Source: Neisseria gonorrhoeae (GTDB taxonomy: Bacteria; Pseudomonadota; Gammaproteobacteria; Burkholderiales; Neisseriaceae). Taken from it: a stretch of DNA of 53,179 nt. Location: NCBI RefSeq assembly GCF_003315235.1, contig NZ_QNRU01000013.1, positions 1 through 53,179 of the forward strand, in the 5' to 3' direction. The notes under the pieces are model-generated. The model searched no databases. It saw only the letters and a program-made list of their open reading frames with translations, and was not told where the DNA came from. Position 1 is the stretch's first letter; every line of letters begins with the position of its first letter. Of this stretch, positions 45,553 through 53,179 are shown in pieces. Made by a program: the position numbers and the translations under genes.

Positions 45553-45585
45553 GGAAATTCTCCGATTTTCGATGATTTGTTTTCA

Positions 45586-45626
45586 ATACCGTCTGAAAAA
45601 TTGACGTTCGTGTTTTCAGACGGCAT
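45586..45626. terminator. DUS-type inverted repeat between the MAPEG gene and pntB
   Basis: TACCGTCTGAAAA and TTTTCAGACGGCAT form a stem with a 13-base loop in the middle of the operon. It may be a partial terminator. Confidence 0.6.
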
Positions 45627-45631
45627 CTGTT

Positions 45632-46015
45632 TCAAGCAGCCGCGACAAACAGTCCGACGGTGCAGGCAAATCCGCCCGCCCACATCAGCGAGCGCAATGC
45701 TGCTTTGTCTGCGATGTAGCACCAGATAAAGGCGAGGCGGAACAGGATGAACAATCCGGCAAGCGTGTTGACGGTTGCTTGTCCGGCATTGCCGGTTGCG
45801 TGTGCCGTCAAAACGGCGGCGGCAAACGGTGCAAAGGCTTCAAAACCGTTTTGCTGCGCGGCGTGGGCACGGGCGGCTGCGCCTTGCGTATGTGCCAGAA
45901 AACCGCGAGGATTGTGGTTGTCTTTAAACCGGAATCCGCCCGCTTTTTTGGCATACGCCGCACAAAAAAGCGGCAATAGGCAGGCAATCAGAATGCACCA
46001 ATAGGCGAAAGTCAT
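45632..46015 (-). CDS. MAPEG-family membrane protein
   Basis: The 127-residue, four-helix protein has the MAPEG pattern: an N-terminal LIACLLPLFCAAYAKKAGG helix, the NHNPRGFLAHTQGAAARAHAAQQNGFEAFAPF-type loop and helix 2, and a C-terminal LRSLMWAGGFACTVGLFVAA helix. Eukaryotic members act on glutathione and eicosanoids; bacterial roles are mostly unknown. It starts 3 bp after pntA stops, so it belongs to the transhydrogenase operon. Confidence 0.85.
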   Translation of the reverse strand: MTFAYWCILIACLLPLFCAAYAKKAGGFRFKDNHNPRGFLAHTQGAAARAHAAQQNGFEAFAPFAAAVLTAHATGNAGQATVNTLAGLFILFRLAFIWCYIADKAALRSLMWAGGFACTVGLFVAAA

Positions 46016-46018
46016 GGC

Positions 46019-47557
46019 TTACCCTTTCTTAAACATATTCAGCATACGCCGTGTAACCGCAAAGCCGCCGAAGATATTGATGCCGGCAATCAGGATGGCA
46101 ACAAACGACAGCAGCGAAACGAAGCCGTTGCCCTGACCGATTTGCAGCAGCGCGCCGACGACGATGATGCCGGAGATGGCGTTGGTTACCGACATCAGCG
46201 GTGTGTGCAGCGAGTGGCTGACGTTCCAAACGACATGGTAGCCGATGACGCAGGCGAGGACGAAGACGATAAAGTGGTTCAAGAATGCTGCGGGTGCGAC
46301 CGCGCCGACCCACAGCACCAATACGGCGGCGATGGCGGCGGGCGCGAGTTTTTTCCACAGGGGAACAGGTTTCGGCTCGGGCTTGGCGGCAGGCGCGGCT
46401 TTTTCAGACGGCGTTTGCTGCGGCCGGGCGGAAACCTGAATCGGCGGAGGCGGGAAGGTGATTTCACCGTCGCGGGTAACGGTCATATTGCGGATAATCA
46501 CGTCTTCGAAGTCCAGCGTGATTTCGCCGTCTTTGTTCGGGCTTAACAGCTTGGTCAGGTTCACCAAGTTGGTGGCGTAAAGCTGGGAAGACTGTCCGGC
46601 AAGGCGGTTTGCCATGTCGGTGTAGCCGATGATTTTCACGCCGTTGCCGGTTACGGACAATTCGCCCGGTCGGGTGAGTTCGCAGTTGCCGCCCGTCGCC
46701 GCCAAATCGACGATGACGGATCCGGATTTCATGCTTTCCACCATTTCTTTGGTAATCAGCTTGGGAGCGGGTTTGCCCGGAATGGCGGCGGTGGTGATGA
46801 TGATGTCCACTTCTTTCGCCTGTTCGGCAAAGAGCTTCATTTCGGCGGCGATAAATTCGTCGCTCATCACTTTGGCGTAGCCGTCTCCGCCGCCGCCCGA
46901 TTCTTGCAGGAAGTCGAGTTTCAGGAACTTACCGCCCATCGATTCGATTTGTTCCGCCACTTCCAAGCGGGTATCGAACGCGCGCACCACTGCGCCGAGC
47001 GAATTTGCCGTACCGATTGCCGCCAAACCCGCCACACCTGCACCAATCACCAAAACCTGCGCAGGCGGCACTTTGCCGGCGGCGGTGATTTGACCGGTGA
47101 AGAAACGGCCGAAGGCGTTGGCGGCTTCAATCACGGCGCGGTAGCCGCTGATGTTTGCCATTGAAGACAAAGCGTCCAAGGCCTGAGCGCGGGAAATGCG
47201 GGGAACCATGTCCATCGCCAGCGCGTTGACTTTCTTGGCGCGCAAGGCCTCGACCAAAGCTTCGTTTTGGCGCGGCCACAGGAAGCTGACGATGGTTTGA
47301 CCTTCTTTGAGCAGCGGCAGCTCGCCTTCGGACGGCGCGTTGACCTTATAAATTAAAGGGCAGGCCCAAACCGCCGCTTTGTCGGCAACGGTTGCGCCTG
47401 CTGTTTGGTAAGCGGCATCGTCCAAACTTGCCGCCAAACCTGCACCGCTTTCGACAACGGTTTCAAAGCCTAGTTTGCCCAGCAGGGCAACGGTGGCGGG
47501 CGTGCAGGCGACGCGGGTTTCGCCGGATAATGACTCGCGTGGGATACCGATTTTCAT
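46019..47557 (-). CDS. pntA: NAD(P) transhydrogenase subunit alpha
   Basis: The 512-residue protein has an N-terminal NAD(H)-binding domain I ([48 protein letters not shown]). A Pro/Ala-rich linker (~385-415) and four C-terminal membrane helices follow. It is of the fused E. coli type. ATG 47557 starts the conserved MKIGIPRE; the longer frame to 47584 adds nine residues. Upstream is a degenerate CREE piece. Confidence 0.95.
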   Translation of the reverse strand: MKIGIPRESLSGETRVACTPATVALLGKLGFETVVESGAGLAASLDDAAYQTAGATVADKAAVWACPLIYKVNAPSEGELPLLKEGQTIVSFLWPRQNEALVEALRAKKVNALAMDMVPRISRAQALDALSSMANISGYRAVIEAANAFGRFFTGQITAAGKVPPAQVLVIGAGVAGLAAIGTANSLGAVVRAFDTRLEVAEQIESMGGKFLKLDFLQESGGGGDGYAKVMSDEFIAAEMKLFAEQAKEVDIIITTAAIPGKPAPKLITKEMVESMKSGSVIVDLAATGGNCELTRPGELSVTGNGVKIIGYTDMANRLAGQSSQLYATNLVNLTKLLSPNKDGEITLDFEDVIIRNMTVTRDGEITFPPPPIQVSARPQQTPSEKAAPAAKPEPKPVPLWKKLAPAAIAAVLVLWVGAVAPAAFLNHFIVFVLACVIGYHVVWNVSHSLHTPLMSVTNAISGIIVVGALLQIGQGNGFVSLLSFVAILIAGINIFGGFAVTRRMLNMFKKG

Positions 47558-47587
47558 CTCTGAATCCTTTTTCGGGTTGTTCATATG

Positions 47588-47654
47588 TATCGTGGGTTAA
47601 ATTTAAATCGGTGCAGGGCGGAGCAACGCCGTACCGGTTTAAAACCGATTCACT
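47588..47654. repeat. Degenerate CREE remnant
   Basis: TATCGTGGGTTAAATTTAAATCGGT resembles a CREE terminus with several mismatches, and AACGCCGTACCGGTTT is inverted CREE core. It lies between pntA and serB. Confidence 0.5.
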
Positions 47655-47845
47655 TCAAATGTTAATATATTTTAGATAATCCCCTTATAACGAATTTTCA
47701 TCAGGCTGGCAATAGTTGCGCATTTTCCCGTGTTGTCCGACACATACTGCCGTTTGCGTTTGAAGTCGTTTTCCGATTGCAGGCACGCCCGCCGTAACAT
47801 TCTTTGCCGTTTCACTATATAATCCGCATTTTTTGAGCCGCCGTT

Positions 47846-48679
47846 ATGCCGCAAGCCCTCGTCCTCCAATTTCCCTCCGCCGAAGCCCTGCCTTCCGACT
47901 TCCCCTCACGCCTGCCCGAACCTGATTATGCTGATGAAAAGCGTATGCGTTTTATTGTTGAAGAAGGATTTTCTTTAAGCGAAAAAGACGCGGCGTTACT
48001 GGACAGCCGTCAAATCGACCACGCCGTTTTGCCCAATATGGCGTTTGGCGAACTCGGGCTGATTGTCAGCGATATGGATTCGACGCTGATTACCATCGAA
48101 TGTATCGATGAAATTGCGGCAGGTGTGGGTTTGAAAGGCAAAGTAGCGGAAATTACCGAGCGCGCCATGCGCGGAGAGTTGGATTTCGGACAGTCTTTAC
48201 GCAGCCGCGTTGCGTTGTTGGCGGGATTGGACGAACAGATTTTGGCGGACATTTATGAAAACGTTTTGAAGCTCTCGCCCGGTGCGGAATTTTTGTTGGA
48301 CGAATGCAAAAGGCACAATGTGAAATTCCTGCTGGTGTCCGGCGGGTTCACGTTTTTTACCGAAAGGCTGCAACAACGGCTCGGCTTCGAATACCAACAC
48401 GCCAATATTTTGGAAATTGAAAACGGCAGGTTGACCGGCCGTCTGAAAGGCAGAATCATCGACGCGCAGGCAAAGGCGGATTTATTGCGCGAATACCGCA
48501 GCCGCCTCGGATTGCAGCCGCATCAGGTGTTGGCGATGGGCGACGGTGCGAACGATATTCCGATACTCAAAGAAGCGGGCATAGGCGTGGCTTACCGCGC
48601 CAAACCGAAAGCGCGGGCCGCCGCCGATGCCTGTATCAACTTCGGCGGTTTGGAGCGTGTACGCGGCCTGTTCGGATAG
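47846..48679 (+). CDS. serB: Phosphoserine phosphatase
   Basis: The 277-residue HAD phosphatase catalyses the last step of serine synthesis. The nucleophile motif is SDMDSTLITIECIDEIA, followed by LLVSGGFTFFTERL (motif II) and MGDGANDIPILKEAG (motif IV). The ~75-residue N-terminal extension lacks a clear ACT domain. It ends before a DUS terminator. Confidence 0.94.
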   Translation: MPQALVLQFPSAEALPSDFPSRLPEPDYADEKRMRFIVEEGFSLSEKDAALLDSRQIDHAVLPNMAFGELGLIVSDMDSTLITIECIDEIAAGVGLKGKVAEITERAMRGELDFGQSLRSRVALLAGLDEQILADIYENVLKLSPGAEFLLDECKRHNVKFLLVSGGFTFFTERLQQRLGFEYQHANILEIENGRLTGRLKGRIIDAQAKADLLREYRSRLGLQPHQVLAMGDGANDIPILKEAGIGVAYRAKPKARAAADACINFGGLERVRGLFG

Positions 48680-48694
48680 GCGGATAGGAAACGG

Positions 48695-48724
48695 ATGCCG
48701 TCTGAAAGGTTTTCAGACGGCATT
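48695..48724. terminator. DUS terminator after serB
   Basis: ATGCCGTCTGAAA and its complement, ending in ATTT. Confidence 0.85.
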
Positions 48725-48742
48725 TGAACGGCAGGAACGACA

Positions 48743-49966
48743 GTGGGACGCAGAAAACTTTGGTTTGCCCTGGCGGCAGCAGGCGTTATCGGCGGTTTGG
48801 TCGGCATTGTGCTGACGGAACTGATGCACTTCATACGGCATACGGCATACGGTTATGACGCGGACGGTGCGTACATCTCGTTCCGCGAAGGTGTGGCACA
48901 GGCTTTCGGTATGCGGCGCGTTGCCATGCTGACGCTGTGCGGCGCGATCGCAGGCGGCGGCTGGTGGCTGCTCAAACGTTTCGGCAAGCCGCAAATCGAA
49001 ATCAAAGCCGCCTTGAAGCAGCCGTTGCAGGGGCTGCCGTTTCTGACGACGGTTTTCCATGTTCTGCTGCAAATCATAACGGTCGGACTCGGTTCGCCGC
49101 TCGGACGCGAAGTCGCCCCGCGTGAAATGACTGCCGCGTTTGCTTTTGCCGGCGGCAGGCGGTTGGGTTTGGACGAAGGCGAAATGCGCCTCTTGATTGC
49201 CTGTGCGTCCGGAGCGGGTTTGGCGGCGGTGTATAACGTGCCGCTCGCCTCCACGCTGTTTATCCTCGAAGCGATGTTGGGCGTGTGGACGCAGCAGGCG
49301 GTTGCCGCCGCATTGCTGACTTCCGTCATCGCCACCGCCGTCGCGCGCATCGGCTTAGGCGACGTGCAGCAGTATCATCCCGCCAACCTTGCCGTAAATA
49401 CTTCATTGCTTTGGTTTTCCGCCGTCATCGGCCCGATACTTGGCGCAACCGCCGTCTTTTTCCGGCGCACCGCCCAAAAATTCCCCTTCATCAAGCGCGA
49501 CAATATCAAAATCATTCCCTTGGCCGTCTGTATGTTTGTACTCATCGGTGTGATTGCCGTTTGGTTTCCCGAAATTTTGGGCAACGGCAAAGCAGGCAAC
49601 CAACTGACTTTTGGCGGTTTGACCGGCTGGCAATACAGCCTTGAGTTGACCGCTGTCAAATGGGCGGTCGTTTTGATGGCGCTGGCGGCAGGCGCATACG
49701 GCGGACTGATTACGCCGTCTATGATGCTCGGCAGCACCATTTCTTTTGCAGCCGCCGCCGCGTGGAACAGCGTCTTCCCCGAAATGCCGTCTGAAAGCGC
49801 GGCAGTCGTCGGAGCGGCGGTGTTTCTCGGCGTATCGCTCAAAATGCCGCTGACCGCCATTGTGTTCGTATTGGAACTGACCTACGCGCCGCTGTCCCTG
49901 CTGCTGCCTTTGTGCATCGGCATGGCGGGGGCATTGGGAACATCGGGAAAAATGGGCTTCAAATGA
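48743..49966 (+). CDS. ClC-family chloride channel/antiporter
   Basis: The 407-residue inner-membrane protein starts with GTG (48743) after AGGAA. ClC signatures are GLGSPLGREVAPRE (gating Glu kept in GREVAP, altered from GREGP), ASGAGLAAVYNVPLASTLFILE and GAYGGLITPSMMLG. There are no CBS domains. It could be a channel or a Cl-/H+ exchanger; the proton-glutamate position cannot be judged here. It stands alone between two DUS terminators. Confidence 0.9.
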   Translation: MGRRKLWFALAAAGVIGGLVGIVLTELMHFIRHTAYGYDADGAYISFREGVAQAFGMRRVAMLTLCGAIAGGGWWLLKRFGKPQIEIKAALKQPLQGLPFLTTVFHVLLQIITVGLGSPLGREVAPREMTAAFAFAGGRRLGLDEGEMRLLIACASGAGLAAVYNVPLASTLFILEAMLGVWTQQAVAAALLTSVIATAVARIGLGDVQQYHPANLAVNTSLLWFSAVIGPILGATAVFFRRTAQKFPFIKRDNIKIIPLAVCMFVLIGVIAVWFPEILGNGKAGNQLTFGGLTGWQYSLELTAVKWAVVLMALAAGAYGGLITPSMMLGSTISFAAAAAWNSVFPEMPSESAAVVGAAVFLGVSLKMPLTAIVFVLELTYAPLSLLLPLCIGMAGALGTSGKMGFK

Positions 49967-49974
49967 ATGCCGAC

Positions 49975-50007
49975 AAATGCCGTCTGAAAGGTTTCCAGAC
50001 GGCATTT
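49975..50007. terminator. DUS terminator (one mismatch)
   Basis: AAATGCCGTCTGAAA with the partner TTTCCAGACGGCATTT; one arm has a T-to-C change. Confidence 0.8.
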
Positions 50008-50126
50008 CTTTGTAAATTGTCAACAATATCTGCAAAAACCTACTGCCAAAAAACTGAAAATAGCGGATAATACCGCCCCGAAAAAGATCCCCTTTCACCA
50101 TCCAACCGTCAGAAAAGGAAGCCCCA

Positions 50127-51707
50127 ATGTCCGTCATCAAACGCGCCCTGATCAGCCTGTCCGACAAGGCAGGCGCGGTTGAATTTGCCCAAAACCTGCA
50201 CAAGCTCGGTGTCGAAATCCTCTCCACCGGCGGCACGGCGAAACTGCTTGCCGGTGCGGGCGTTCCCGTGATTGAAGTCGCCGACTACACCGGTTTTCCC
50301 GAAATGCTCGACGGCCGCGTGAAAACCCTGCATCCGAAAATCCACGGCGGTATTTTGGGTCGGCGCGATTTGGACGAACACGTCGCCAAGATGGAAGAGC
50401 ACGGCATCGGCAACATCGACCTTGTGTGCGTCAACCTCTACCCCTTCGCCGCCACCATCGCCAAGCCCGGCTGCACACTGGAAGACGCAATTGAAAACAT
50501 CGACATCGGCGGCCCGACCATGGTGCGTTCCGCCGCGAAAAACTGGAAACACGTCGCCATCGTTACCGATACCGCCGACTTCCCCGCCATTGCCGCCGAA
50601 CTCGAAGCCAACAACGGCGCGTTGAGCGACAAAACCCGTTTCAACCTCTCACGCAAAGCATTCAGCCACACCGCCCAATACGACGGCATGATTTCCAACT
50701 ACCTGACCTCCCTTTCAGACGACGTTTTGAGCGGCCAGCCCCAAATCGGCGAATTCCCAAGCCGGTTCAACCAAAGCTGGATTAAAGTGCAAGACATGCG
50801 CTACGGCGAAAACCCGCATCAGCGCGCCGCGTTTTACCGCGATATTGACCCCGCCGCAGGCAGCCTTTCCGCCTACAATCAACTGCAAGGCAAAGAATTG
50901 TCTTACAACAACATCGCCGATGCCGATGCCGCTTGGGAAGCCGTCAAATCCTTTGACGCGCCCGCCTGCGTGATCGTGAAACACGCCAATCCGTGCGGCG
51001 TAGCCGTTGCAGCCGATACCTTGACCGCCTACAAACTCGCCTACGCCACCGACACCACCAGCGCGTTCGGCGGCATCATCGCCTTCAACCGCGAAGTCGA
51101 CGGCGAAACCGTCAAACAGATTACCGACAACCAATTTATGGAAGTCCTCATGGCGCCGAAGTTTACCGCCGAAGCCCTTGAAATCGCCGCCGCCAAGAAA
51201 AACGTGCGCGTATTGGAAGTGCCGCTCAAAGCAGGTGCCAACCGCTTTGAACTCAAACGCGTCGGCGGCGGACTGTTGGTACAAACGCCCGACATCAACC
51301 GCATCAACCGCGCCGATTTGAAAGTCGTCTCCAAACGCCAACCGACCGAGCAGGAATGGAACGATTTGCTGTTTGTCTGGAACGTCGCAAAATACGTCAA
51401 ATCCAACGCCATCGTCTTCGGCAAAGGCGGCCAAACCTACGGTATCGGCGCAGGCCAAATGAGCCGCGTGGACAGCACCCGCATCGCCGCCCGCAAAGCG
51501 CAAGATGCCGGTCTCGACCTCAACGGCGCATGTGCCGCTTCCGATGCCTTCTTCCCATTCCGCGACGGCGTGGACGTGATTGCCGAACAGGGCATCAAAG
51601 CCATCATCCATCCGGCAGGCTCGATGCGCGATCAGGAAGTTTTCGACGCGGCGGACGAACACGGCATCGCCATGGCGGTAACCGGCATCCGCCACTTCCG
51701 CCATTAA
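50127..51707 (+). CDS. purH: Bifunctional AICAR transformylase / IMP cyclohydrolase
   Basis: The 526-residue enzyme carries out the last two steps of purine synthesis. The N-terminal cyclohydrolase (~1-195) has [20 protein letters not shown] and [15 protein letters not shown]. The C-terminal transformylase has [24 protein letters not shown] and [13 protein letters not shown]. The length is standard. GGAAG precedes ATG 50127, and a DUS terminator follows. Confidence 0.97.
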   Translation: MSVIKRALISLSDKAGAVEFAQNLHKLGVEILSTGGTAKLLAGAGVPVIEVADYTGFPEMLDGRVKTLHPKIHGGILGRRDLDEHVAKMEEHGIGNIDLVCVNLYPFAATIAKPGCTLEDAIENIDIGGPTMVRSAAKNWKHVAIVTDTADFPAIAAELEANNGALSDKTRFNLSRKAFSHTAQYDGMISNYLTSLSDDVLSGQPQIGEFPSRFNQSWIKVQDMRYGENPHQRAAFYRDIDPAAGSLSAYNQLQGKELSYNNIADADAAWEAVKSFDAPACVIVKHANPCGVAVAADTLTAYKLAYATDTTSAFGGIIAFNREVDGETVKQITDNQFMEVLMAPKFTAEALEIAAAKKNVRVLEVPLKAGANRFELKRVGGGLLVQTPDINRINRADLKVVSKRQPTEQEWNDLLFVWNVAKYVKSNAIVFGKGGQTYGIGAGQMSRVDSTRIAARKAQDAGLDLNGACAASDAFFPFRDGVDVIAEQGIKAIIHPAGSMRDQEVFDAADEHGIAMAVTGIRHFRH

Positions 51708-51722
51708 GGCAGACGAACAAGG

Positions 51723-51756
51723 CAATGCCGTCTGAAGGGTTTTCAGACGGCATTTT
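51723..51756 (+). terminator. DUS terminator after purH
   Basis: ATGCCGTCTGAA, a short loop, TTCAGACGGCAT and a T5 run. Confidence 0.88.
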
Positions 51757-51784
51757 TGCGCTATTTACCGTAATCCTGAAATCC

Positions 51785-52052
51785 CGTCATTCCCACGCAG
51801 GCAGGAATCTAGATGAGAATCCATCCTGTCAGAAATACCCGAATCGTCAGGAATACCCGTGTCATCATTTCCGATACACCGTAATTCCAAAACCCGTCAT
51901 TCCCGCGCAGGCGGGAATCCGGATTTGTCCGCGCGGAAACTTATGCGCCGCCATTCCCGCGAAGGCGGGAATCCGGACCGTTCGGTTTCGGTTATTTCCG
52001 ATAAATTCCTGCTGCTTTTCATTCCTAGATTCCCACTTTCGCGGGAATGACG
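51785..52052. repeat. dRS3/NIME array (four copies)
   Basis: dRS3 units lie near 51788, 51898, 51953 and 52027, separated by ~30-90 bp pieces. There is no gene between purH and opa. Confidence 0.8.
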
Positions 52053-52133
52053 AAGGAGTGGGAATCCGGTTTTTGAGTTCCGGCCATTTCCGACAAATTG
52101 CTTTGGCATTGGATATTTCCTATTTTAATCCAC

Positions 52134-52289
52134 TATAGTGGATTAACTTTAAACCAGTACGGCGTTGCCTCGCCTTAGCTCAAAGAGAACGATTCTCTAA
52201 GGTGCTGAAGCACCAAGTGAATCGGTTCCGTACTATTTGTACTGTCTGCGGCTTCGCCGCCTTGTCCTGATTTTTGTTAATCCGCCATA
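52134..52289. repeat. Full-length CREE (156 bp) abutting an inverted CREE end
   Basis: It starts TATAGTGGATTAAC and ends GTTAATCCGCCATA; its core is the inverse of the element at 21988. The bases just before it, TTTTAATCCACTATA, are the end of another element sharing the TATA, so two ends meet head to head. It lies ~140 bp upstream of the opa start. Confidence 0.88.
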
Positions 52290-52431
52290 TCCGATCGCCG
52301 CACCGGAATTTTAAAAAATAAATACATTTTTTAACAAAACAAATCATATCCCGGCAAAACAAATCTGATAAAATGCTTGGCGTTTATTAACAATCTTTTT
52401 AATAATTTAATCTTAGATATTCGGAGTTGAT

Positions 52432-53179
52432 ATGCATACGGCCGACAAAAAACTTCTCTTCTCTTCTCTTCTCTTCTCTTCTCTTCTCTTCTCTTCTCTT
52501 CTCTTCTCTTCTCTTCTCTTCTCTTCTCTTCTCTTCCGCAGCGCAGGCGGCGGGTGAAGACCATGGGCGCGGCCCGTATGTGCAGGCGGATCTGGCTTAC
52601 GCCTACGAACACATTACCCGCGATTATCCCGATGCAGCCGGCGCAAACAAAGGCAAAATAAGCACGGTAAGCGATTATTTCAGAAACATCCGTACGCATT
52701 CCATCCACCCCAGGGTGTCGGTCGGCTACGACTTCGGCGGCTGGAGGATAGCGGCAGATTATGCCCGTTACAGAAAGTGGAACGACAATAAATATTCCGT
52801 CGACATAAAAGAGTTGGAAAACAAGAATCAGAATAAGAGAGACCTGAAGACGGAAAATCAGGAAAACGGCAGCTTCCACGCCGTTTCTTCTCTCGGCTTG
52901 TCCGCCGTTTACGACTTCAAACTCAACGATAAATTCAAACCCTATATCGGCGCGCGCGTCGCCTACGGACACGTCAGACACAGCATCGATTCGACCAAAA
53001 AAACAACAAAGTTTCTTACCTCCTCCTATGGTGGCTTAAACCCTACGGTTTATACTGAGGAAAATACGCAAAACGCCCATCACCAAAGCAACAGCATCCG
53101 CCGCGTGGGCCTCGGCGTCATCGCCGGTATCGGTTTCGACATCACGCCCAACCTGACCTTGGACACCGGCTACCGCTAC
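52432..53179 (+). CDS. opa: Opacity adhesin Opa, phase-OFF and 3'-incomplete
   Basis: This outer-membrane beta-barrel adhesin binds CEACAM or heparan sulfate. ATG 52432 (GGAG at 52423) is followed by 16 CTCTT repeats. With 16 units the ATG frame reaches TGA shortly after the repeats (at GGCGGGTGA), while the Opa body ([25 protein letters not shown]) is in another frame, so the gene is OFF. Adding one unit or losing two would restore it. The mature protein shows strands, a semivariable loop 1, a Lys/Glu-rich HV1-like loop ([14 protein letters not shown]) and an HV2-like loop after YGHVRHSID. It runs past the window edge. The start MHTADKK differs from the common MNPAPKK. Confidence 0.9.
52456..52535 (+). 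repeat. CTCTT phase-variation repeat, 16 units
   Basis: An uninterrupted pentamer tract encodes the hydrophobic core of the Opa signal peptide (LFSS repeats). Slipped-strand changes switch the gene on and off. The on state needs a unit count equal to 2 modulo 3 with this leader. Confidence 0.95.

Noticed and set aside
52331-52981. 216-residue minus-strand frame with RREEK repeats
   Set aside because: It is the antisense reading of the CTCTT tract and the opa coding sequence; it has no start signal and no family.

Overview
The window is a chromosomal segment of a pathogenic Neisseria, most likely Neisseria meningitidis. The evidence is the dense 10-12 bp neisserial DNA uptake sequence (DUS, core GCCGTCTGAA), mostly as inverted pairs at gene ends; Correia repeat enclosed elements (CREE); arrays of dRS3 repeats; a truncated silent pilin cassette with a Sma/Cla-type 3' end; tbpBA; crgA-mdaB; and an opa gene with CTCTT phase-variation repeats. 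N. gonorrhoeae shares most of this, so the species call is strong but not proven. The abundant dRS3 arrays and a Haemophilus-type biotin cluster favour meningococcus.

Layout. 1-900: pilS fragment between CREE ends and dRS3. 926-8794 (+): EamA exporter, an MFS drug-efflux gene broken by an amber codon, then pheA, recO, pdxJ, acpS, a Nudix protein, a small membrane-anchored protein and an RlmL-type rRNA methyltransferase. 8840-11448 (-): a Fic-fold protein without its catalytic His, amiC and tsaE; murI diverges from them. 12450-16130: repeat-rich spacer holding a canonical Fic protein, gene remnants and a 282-bp tandem repeat. 16132-21059: Fur-regulated tbpB-tbpA for transferrin-iron uptake. 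21110-22250: repeats and a full CREE. 22257-33164: potD, rpsT, pldA, a DUF502 protein, aspS, a PepSY protein, speA, speB and a dicarboxylate carrier. PotD, SpeA and SpeB form a polyamine theme: SpeA and SpeB convert arginine to agmatine to putrescine, and PotD binds imported polyamine.

33368-37380: an L,D-transpeptidase, then an rlmD gene cut off after about 35 codons by a biotin cluster (bioF, bioG, bioC and a stub of bioD). The cluster carries exact Haemophilus uptake sequences and so is probably an intergeneric transfer. 37457-41566: the most unusual stretch. It is a tightly spaced five-gene set: a FimV/TPR-like membrane protein, a receiver-like protein, an MglA/CvnD-type small GTPase, a roadblock-like protein and an MglB-type roadblock protein. 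All but the last are broken by stops or frameshifts. It reads as a decaying GTPase/roadblock polarity or motility module.

41658-43959: tRNA-Asn and the divergent pair crgA / mdaB, with another Haemophilus uptake sequence inside crgA. 44167-47557 (-): a pntA-MAPEG-pntB operon. 47846-51707 (+): serB, a ClC channel and purH. 51720-53179: dRS3 and CREE repeats, then the 5' part of an opa gene. Its 16 CTCTT repeats put the start codon out of frame with the body (phase OFF), and it runs off the right edge.
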